The notes under the pieces were generated by a model that was not told the origin of the DNA, ran no database searches, and saw only the letters and a list, made by a program, of their open reading frames with translations. The position numbers were made by a program, and so were the translations under genes. Of a stretch of DNA of 64,000 nt, positions 57,216-64,000 are shown piece by piece. How positions within the stretch are numbered: position 1 is the first letter of the stretch; the number at the start of each line of letters is the position of its first letter. The DNA is from Hypericum androsaemum (Eukaryota > Streptophyta > Magnoliopsida > Malpighiales > Hypericaceae), in the NCBI GenBank assembly GCA_963995505.1, contig OZ023193.1:1054001-1118000 (forward strand), written 5' to 3'.

Positions 57216-60200
57216 GATATCACACCCGCCACATCAATGGCGACCCCTACCTCCCATATCAGCAAACTTACTGCATCCAATTACCTACTGTGGAAGGCTC
57301 AAGTCGAGCCAATGCTCGAGGCGTCTGACCTCATCAGCCATGTTGATGGCAGTAGCCCCGCACCAGCCAAAGTGCGTGAGGGAGCGACTCCCAATCCGGA
57401 GAACACCAACTGGCAGAAGATCGACAAGAAGACCCTCACCTGGATCTCCGTCTCTCTCTTGGAGTCAGCTCTGCCACAACTTGTCGGTTGCGACACCGCC
57501 AAGGACCTCTGGGATCGCCTTGCAAAAGCCTATGGAGGAAGCTGCACATCCCAAATGCTTCAATTGAAGCAGTTCATGATCGATCTGAAAAAGGAAGGAG
57601 AAAGCATGGAGATCTACCTTACCCGAGCCAAGGCAATCGTTGACCAGCTCGCTGTGTTGGGCCACCCTCAGTCTGATGATGACATCACCCAGCGCATCCT
57701 CTGTGGTCTTGACGAACACTATCGCCCATTCGCCAGAAATATCGAAGCCCGAGGGACCGCCATCTCCTTCGACGAATTGTAAGGGCTGCTTCGCATCGAG
57801 GAGATGAATCTCCGGCGACTGGGTCTCCTCCCTTCGTCCTCATCGCTGGCGCCCGCAGCAAACTTTGCATCCAGGTCGGGCCCCTCCAGAGGAGGCTGCA
57901 GAGGAAGGAATGGCAGGGGAGGTGGACGCACGGGGGGGCAGCGTCCCTTCTCTGGGCCAAATCATTATGGGCCCAACTATACCAGCAGATCTGGGCCTCG
58001 CCAAGGACATCAGAATGCGGTCCGGGGCACTGAAGTCCAATGTCACAATTGCGAGGGATACAGTCACCTGGCCAGCGACTGCTCATCAGCTTGACGCTTA
58101 AGGCCCAACCCTCAGGCCCATTAGGCCACTTCTCCGCAGGGATCTCTGTGGGTGTTTGACTCTGGCACTACACATCATCTGACTTCGGACCTGTCTAACC
58201 TTTACCTCTACTCAGAGTATAATGGGCCGGAAGAAGTTACGTTTGGTAATGGACAGTCTCTACCTATTTCTCATATCGGGTCCATGTCATTTCCCTTGTC
58301 AAAATCCTCTATATCATTAACAAATATTCTATGTGTGCTTCAAGCGAGAATGAATCTAGTCTCTCTAAGCGCGCACACCCGAGACAACAACATCACTGTG
58401 GAGTTTGTTAATGATCATTTTTTTGTGAAGGATCATGTCACGAAGCAGGTACTATGCCAAGGCCAGAGTAAAGACGGGATGTATCCATTCCAGTTGGCAA
58501 CTAGTCCTCGGGCATGTTTCGCAGCAACTGGACCTTCTCTACAAATCTGGCATCAGCGATTGGGCCACGCAAATCTACAAGCTGTCAAGGCTGCACTACG
58601 ATCGCAGTCCATTTCTTTTTTGAATAAAAAAATTGAGTCCCTATGTCATGGCTGTTGTGTTGGGAAGATTCACAAACTTCCTTTTTCGAAGTCCTCTTAT
58701 CAGGCGTCCGGGCCTCTTGACCTCATTTGCAGTGATCTTTGGGGCCCTGCACCTGTTATGTCATATGATGGATTCTCTTATTATGCCATTTTCTACGACC
58801 ATTTTAGCAAGTACGTGTGGATATACTTTCTTAAGCACAAATCGGAACTCTATGATGTCTTTGTTCAGTTCAAAACACAGGTTGAAAAATTCTTTGGGCG
58901 GTCAATCAAGGCTTTTCAATCAGACTGGGGGGGGAGAGTTTCAAAGTCTCACAAAGTATCTCGGCGATAATGGTATCATTCAACGGGTCTCCTGTCCCTA
59001 CACGCCCGAGCAGAATAGGTGTGCCGAAAGAAAGCATAGGCACATTGTCGAAACAGGCTTGGCCATCCTACACCATGCCTCGATTCCTACTCGGTTCTGG
59101 TCAACAATTTTTGAATCTGTTGCATATCTAATTAATCGGATGCCTACGCCACTGCTCGGTAATATCTCCCCCTATCAAAAATTATTTGATGAGGTCTCAT
59201 CGCTAACCAACCTCAGAGTTATTGGTTGTCTATGTTACCCATAGTTCCGGCCCATCACTAAAAATAAGTTGGAGGCCCGCTCTGTCCCATGTGCATTTTT
59301 GGGATACAGCCGAGTACACAAAGGCTATCGATGCTATGATTTTTTGGCAAATAAAATACATATCAGTCGTCATATTTTATTTGATGAAACCATCTTCCCC
59401 TTTACAGACAAAAAATATACAGGAAAGTGTGCCAATGTGTTCAATCCACATGAGAACCCGGTGTCACCCTCACATCCATCTTATGGCCCCTTCCTTCGGC
59501 CCATCATTCTTCCTGACATGGGCAGCCCACCAGGCCCAGCAGCTCCCACAGCCACAACAGGACCTCAAGTTCCAGAAAATGGGCCCCCGCATGTCCCCTT
59601 GGCCAGCCCAGCAACCGAAGGAACCCAGGCCACTCCTCTACTCTTAAGCGACACACGGCCACTCCAAGTCTATCACCGCCGACATAGGGATGACATCCCC
59701 CCAATCCCTGGGGCACTACCACAACCGCCAGCTGTACCGGTACTGATCCAGCCCTCTACAACGCCCCCGACCGATGCCCCAGCACCACCAGTACGGAGTC
59801 ACCCTATGGTAACTCGCTCTCAAGGGCGTGCCTCACCCACGATGAATCTTGCTAAGACCAATCCAGAAAAGAAAGATGATACACCAAGCTACTTCACTCA
59901 GGCAATGCATCACCACCACTGGCGTACAACTATGGCAGACGAGTTCAATGCCTTAATCCGCAACCAGACCTGGGTTCTCATCCCCCACTCCTCAGCCATG
60001 AATGTCCTCGGCAACAAATGGGTATTCCGTACCAAATATAACTCCGATGGTACTCTGGCCCGACACAAAGCCAGGCTCGTAGCCAAAGGGTTTCAGCAAT
60101 GCCCTGGCATCGATTATCGGGATACCTTTAGTCCTGTCATTAAGCCTACCATGGTCCGCCTCATTCTTGCACTTCCTATGTCCTTCAACTGGCCAATCCG

Positions 60201-61411
60201 ACAACTCGACGTGTCAAATGCCTTTCTTCATGGGCACCTAGTAGACAATGTCTATATGGAGCAGCCACCAGGATTTGTCAACCCTCAATATCCTCACTAT
60301 GTATGTAAGCTGCGTCGCTCTCTCTACGGCCTCAAACAAGCGCCTCGAGCATGGTTCAGCTACCTGAAATCTGCCCTCTGTGACTTCGGATTCAAAGGCT
60401 CAATGACCGACACATCCTTATTTTACCTCCATGACGGCTCCACTTACCTATTTGTTTTGGTGTATGTTGATGACATCCTTGTCACAAGAAATCAGCCACA
60501 CCGTCTCCACCAGCTTATGGCATATCTACATCACAAGTTTGCTGTTAAGGATCTAGGCGATCTATCCTTCTTTCTCGGTATTGAGGCTCGACGCACTGCT
60601 GCTGGCCTGACACTCTCCCAATCTAAGTACGTAACAGATCTCCTGAAATAAGCTGACATGCTCGGGTGCAAGGCCCTGGCAACTCCGACCACAGCCAGTG
60701 CACCACAAGTCGACGCCGATTGTGACCATGTACTTTATCGCCAGATCGTAGGCTGCTTGCAATACTTGGGCATCACTCGACCAGAGATTGCATTCGCAGT
60801 CAACAAGGCAGCCCAATTCATGCACAATCCTGAGTCTGCTCACTGGACAGCCGTCAAGCGCATCCTTCGCTATCTTCAAGGCACACGAGACTATGGTCTA
60901 CACTTCCGGCCTTCCAAGGGCTTAACTCTTTCTGCCTACAGTGATGCTGATTGGGCAGGCTGCCCGCTTGACCATCGCTCCACAACAGGCTACAACATCT
61001 TCATAGGTCCCAACCTCATCTCCTGGTCCTCCCAGAAACAACGATCTGTCTCACGATCATCCACGGAGGTGGAATACCGAGTGCTAGCAACTGTTGCCTC
61101 CGAAGTCCTTTGGCTCCAGTCCCTCCTACGGGAAATCGGTCTCCCACGCACAGCTTCACCAATTCTTTGGTGTGACAACTTGGGCGCCACATATCTCTCA
61201 GCCAATCCCGTATTCCACAGCCGCTCGAAGCATATGGAGATAGACTTCCACTTCGTCCGTGAACAGGTTGCTGCAAAGAACCTACAAGTCCACTACATCT
61301 CCACCAAAGACCAAGTCGCAGATATCCTGACAAAGCCACTTCCTCGACAGCGCTTCGAAGACTTACGTAACAAACTCACCGTGCGCCCTGTTTTACTTGC
61401 GGGGGGGAAAG

Positions 61412-61632
61412 GAGATACTCATTCAAATCCCGGAAATCTCTTCCAATCAAGCCCGGATCTGATGCTGTAACAATCTACCAAATCTGGTCAATATTCCCTT
61501 CCTTGTATAAGCTGATCACGAGCGGATTCTCTGCAACAAATGTGGACAGTAGTTAATGTTAAGATCCTACAAACCTGTATAAATGTATTGCTATACAGAC
61601 TATTGAATTAATGAGAAATACCCAACCTTTCA
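61412..61632 (+). repeat. Probable 3' LTR of the RE1-like copia
   Basis: It starts just after a G7AAAGGAG purine run at 61400-61413 that follows the RNase H stop region, has a tataaat at about 61577-61583, and ends ca immediately before the second primer-binding site. No 5' partner exists in the window, so the exact left edge is uncertain. Confidence 0.6.
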
Positions 61633-61659
61633 TGGTATCAGAGCCAATTGCTCTAACGA
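61633..61659 (+). other. Second primer-binding site and recombination block (right)
   Basis: Identical to 41945-41971. It follows the copia LTR and precedes TRIM interior. A primer-binding site behind a 3' LTR is abnormal for a simple element. Confidence 0.85.
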
Positions 61660-61759
61660 GCCCATAGCCCATTGTGCTCGCACGGCCCGCCTTTGAAAGC
61701 ACGAGAGACAATGTGAAGCCCGTGCAAACTTCAGCCCGATGGGCTTTGTTTGAGGGGCG

Positions 61760-61873
61760 TGTTGGAAAGAATCCCACATTGGAAGTTGCAAGTGGGTTGG
61801 GCCTATTTATAAGTCTGGATGATCCACATACTCACCACCTTAAAGTTTTGGGTAGGATATGGAAATTCCTATA
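61760..61873 (+). repeat. TRIM 3' LTR (114 bp)
   Basis: Preceded by the polypurine run gaggggcg and followed by target duplication gatgt (61874-61878). Confidence 0.85.
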
Positions 61874-62114
61874 GATGTCACATTAGGCCTCTAGCTCGAT
61901 AGAATAGCCTTCTGACCTTTGTAACTATCTTGTAAACAGAAAATGCATAGCATTTTGATGGCTAAAATTAAGTCATCGTTTTGGGGTTCAAATTCAGTGG
62001 GGACATGGGTAATCCCCACTGAAAGGGATAGGGGCAATATTGGAAATACAATAATTAAAATAATTAAAAAATATATCAGCAAAATAATACAAATTATGAA
62101 AATACAAGTATGGG

Positions 62115-62475
62115 AATATTGGTTTTCATTTTTTCGGATATTGGTTTTCATCTTCTATGCTATTGGTTTCATTCTACTATGATATTGGTTTCATTCTACT
62201 ATGATACTGGTTTCCATCTTCTATGTTATTGGTTTCATTCTACTATGATATTGATTTTATTCTACTATGATATTGGTTTCCATCTTCTCGGATATTGGTT
62301 TCATTCTTCTATGATATTGGTTTCATTCCACCGTGATATTGGTTTTCATCTTCTCCAATATTGGTATCCCATTATAAGTGAAAATGTATACCATTTGAAT
62401 GTATTGGTTTCATTCTTCTCGAATATTGGTATCATCGTTCTAGGATATTGGTATCATTCTACTTTAATATTGGTG
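62115..62475. repeat. Minisatellite, 24-25-bp unit
   Basis: About 14 imperfect copies of atattggtttcattctacta(t/g). A 125-codon plus frame through it (62110-62487) is only the repeat read in one phase. Confidence 0.9.
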
Positions 62476-64000
62476 TCATTCATCTAGGAATTTTTTTATC
62501 CGAAAGAAGATATTACCCCTAATATAACGAGAACCCTAAACGATGACGAATAAGCACACCGCGATCAACAAAATTGAAGGGACATAGATAGAGATAGGTC
62601 AGCCGTATTGGACCAAATAAGCACACCACGACGTGGAATCTGGGTTCGAGCCTGTCGTTTTGGGGCGGCTAGCGGGGGAGAGCACCCGGAGAAGCTTGGA
62701 CGCAGTGGATGGCAGATGGAGGATGGAGGATAAAAGGGGGGTTATATTTTTTTGTGGGATTATATAGAAAAAAGGTGGAACCCTAAAAAAAATTGATCAA
62801 ATCTAAAGGCTCATATTTAGTCCATACCATGGAGATGATTTTTATGTAGTCCCCCCTGAATCTAAATCCATCGTTTTGATAATTTCTCTCTGATTACCAT
62901 TAACTTCATATACGTTCCATATCCGCATGAAACAATCTAATATGGAAATACAATTAGACCCAACAAATTCAGGTTCCTGGTCATAAAGGTGGGCCACCAT
63001 CTTGCTTCTGCCTGCAAATGTGTAAATAATTATAAATGAAGGACCACATAACAAGGGACTGTTGCCATTTCACAAACTTTTAACCAGCATTTATTGCTGT
63101 GGCCTACTAGACACAGCCATGTGAAGTGCATGAGAAGAGTTCGGCTGTGTATGCATCTTGGAGCCCACCCCTGTTAGACGATCCAGTTCCTGATATTGCA
63201 AGTCCACAAATATGAAGTCCTCGATACCGATATACGAACTCTCTAACAAGAAAGACTAGAATATGGTATTGGTGTGCTCTTCTTTGCTGGATCTGCCAAA
63301 CTGGCCTAAATTCTGGTGTAGGTTTGTTCATGTTTGGTTGTTGTGGGACAAGCAAATGACACTTGCAAGATAATTTTAAAGCAATGAATGATTTGTTAGT
63401 CCTAACGAGAAAATTTGCTTAGATACTATGTTAGAATCTCTAAATATAACGCAACATCAACAACCCACCATCTTCGATGTGGCATTCCTAACAACCAACA
63501 GTGTATATGGTCAGCAAAGATTACTAGCTTGATTTCAACCAATATAGTTCTGAGAAATTCAGTAATCTTTGCCGATGGAAAATTGACCAGCAAACAAGAA
63601 GACATTTTTTGGTATTCAGGTCCGACGGACCACTAATCGGATGAAAATAAATGTATTTCACATTTAATACAATTAATAATATAATTATTTTAATCGGAAT
63701 AACCTATGTTTTTTATGCAAAGTTTATCATTTACAAGACCAAAATTATAATTTAATTAATTTTAATCTAAACAACTCTAAAATTTATTTTGGTCAATTGG
63801 ATCACAAACGGTAAGTTCAATCGGATGAACCACCGGTCCAACCGGTTATACCTATAGATAACGACGTTAATAATCGATAGAATTTTTTTCCGAGTTTTGC
63901 TATAAACGAAATGTTCTAAATATCGGGTTATCGTCAGACTGCAATTAGATGATTTTTATACTTGGATTGGATTCCGAAGTTTTTTTCTCCCGAGGAACAA
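62476..64000. other. Intergenic tail
   Basis: No gene recognised. At 63429-63492 a 64-bp stretch bounded by tgttag and ctaaca contains, on the minus strand, a TRIM-like ggaatgccacatcg start and is followed on that strand by tagtatctaag, a decayed primer-binding site. It may be a solo or partial TRIM LTR, but this is weak. Confidence 0.35.

Larger units (their letters stand above)
42010..61470 (+). pseudogene. RE1-like Ty1/copia gag-pol, broken and interrupted
   Basis: The gag ATG is at 42010. After 20 nt the frame is split by the second copia (42030-57215) and resumes at 57221 in the same phase. Order of parts: gag (LTASNYLLWKAQVEPML), CCHC knuckle (CHNCEGYSHLASDC, about 58041-58082), protease (VFDSGTTHHL, 58152), pre-integrase (WHQRLGHANL), integrase (SDLWGP; AERKHRH), reverse transcriptase (KARLVAKGFQQ; YVDDILV at about 60463) and RNase H ([16 protein letters not shown]). 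Breaks: stops at 57780, 58092, 58122, 59242 and 60649, and a frameshift in the 8-G run at 58927-58934. It is a long-dead autonomous copia of the RE1 type. Confidence 0.9.
41826..61878 (+). mobile_element. Composite TRIM-copia insertion, outermost shell of the nest
   Basis: Target duplication gatgt at 41826-41830 and 61874-61878 bounds 114-bp LTRs at 41831-41944 and 61760-61873 (tgttggaaag ... attcctata), which differ at 6 positions. Right of the 5' LTR comes a tRNA-iMet primer-binding site and the leader and gag of an RE1-like copia. Left of the 3' LTR come that copia's RNase H end, its own 3' LTR, a second copy of the primer-binding site, about 100 bp of TRIM-like interior (61660-61759) and the purine run gaggggcg. 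The simplest reading is a TRIM that received a copia at the shared primer-binding site. Confidence 0.8.

Noticed and set aside
62110..62487. 125-codon frame as a gene
   Set aside because: Entirely within a minisatellite.

Overview
The window is nuclear DNA from a flowering plant, most likely a eudicot. It is AT-rich, its genes are split by GT-AG introns, and it holds a tandem SAUR cluster, a chloroplast-targeted PPR gene and many LTR, TRIM, LINE, SINE, Mutator-like and hAT-like remnants. I cannot name the species from the sequence alone.

Layout. 1-7.3 kb is repeat-rich intergenic DNA with a Pack-MULE-like element (1739-2859), a TRIM (about 3307-3890) and an orphan duplicate of one HVA22 exon (4753-4816). 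At 7345-8869 (-) lies a six-exon HVA22-like gene that single-frame ORF scanning misses. A 5'-truncated LINE with a perfect 16-bp target duplication sits at 9693-10383. At 10868-16956 (+) is a complete 19-exon gene for MRL1, the PPR protein that stabilises chloroplast rbcL mRNA (1102 residues by my splice model).

From 17.7 to 41.8 kb there is a SAUR (small auxin-up RNA) cluster: eight intact intronless genes, two SAUR pseudogenes, one SAUR 3'-end relic and one promoter-only relic, on both strands. Units at about 33.4-35.5, 35.7-37.4 and 37.6 kb onward are tandem duplicates; in the middle unit the coding region is replaced by a 1.3-kb CTATTT-rich array.

From 41.8 to 61.9 kb lies a three-level nest of retroelements. 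The outermost is a TRIM (114-bp LTRs, target duplication gatgt) that appears to have taken up an RE1-like copia element through the shared primer-binding site. This copia (+) is broken 20 nt after its gag start codon by a second copia (-; LTRs 1265 and 1245 bp; duplication gatat). That element is itself split by a Ty3/gypsy-type element (-; two 1530-bp LTRs; duplication gttag) with an intact gag-protease frame but no polymerase, so it looks like a TR-GAG non-autonomous element. The last 2 kb are intergenic with a 24-25-bp minisatellite.

The host genes are not a pathway. MRL1 and HVA22 are single housekeeping or stress-related genes; the SAURs form a co-family cluster expected to be auxin-responsive, and several keep TATA boxes and TGTCTC/GGTCCC-type auxin elements upstream.
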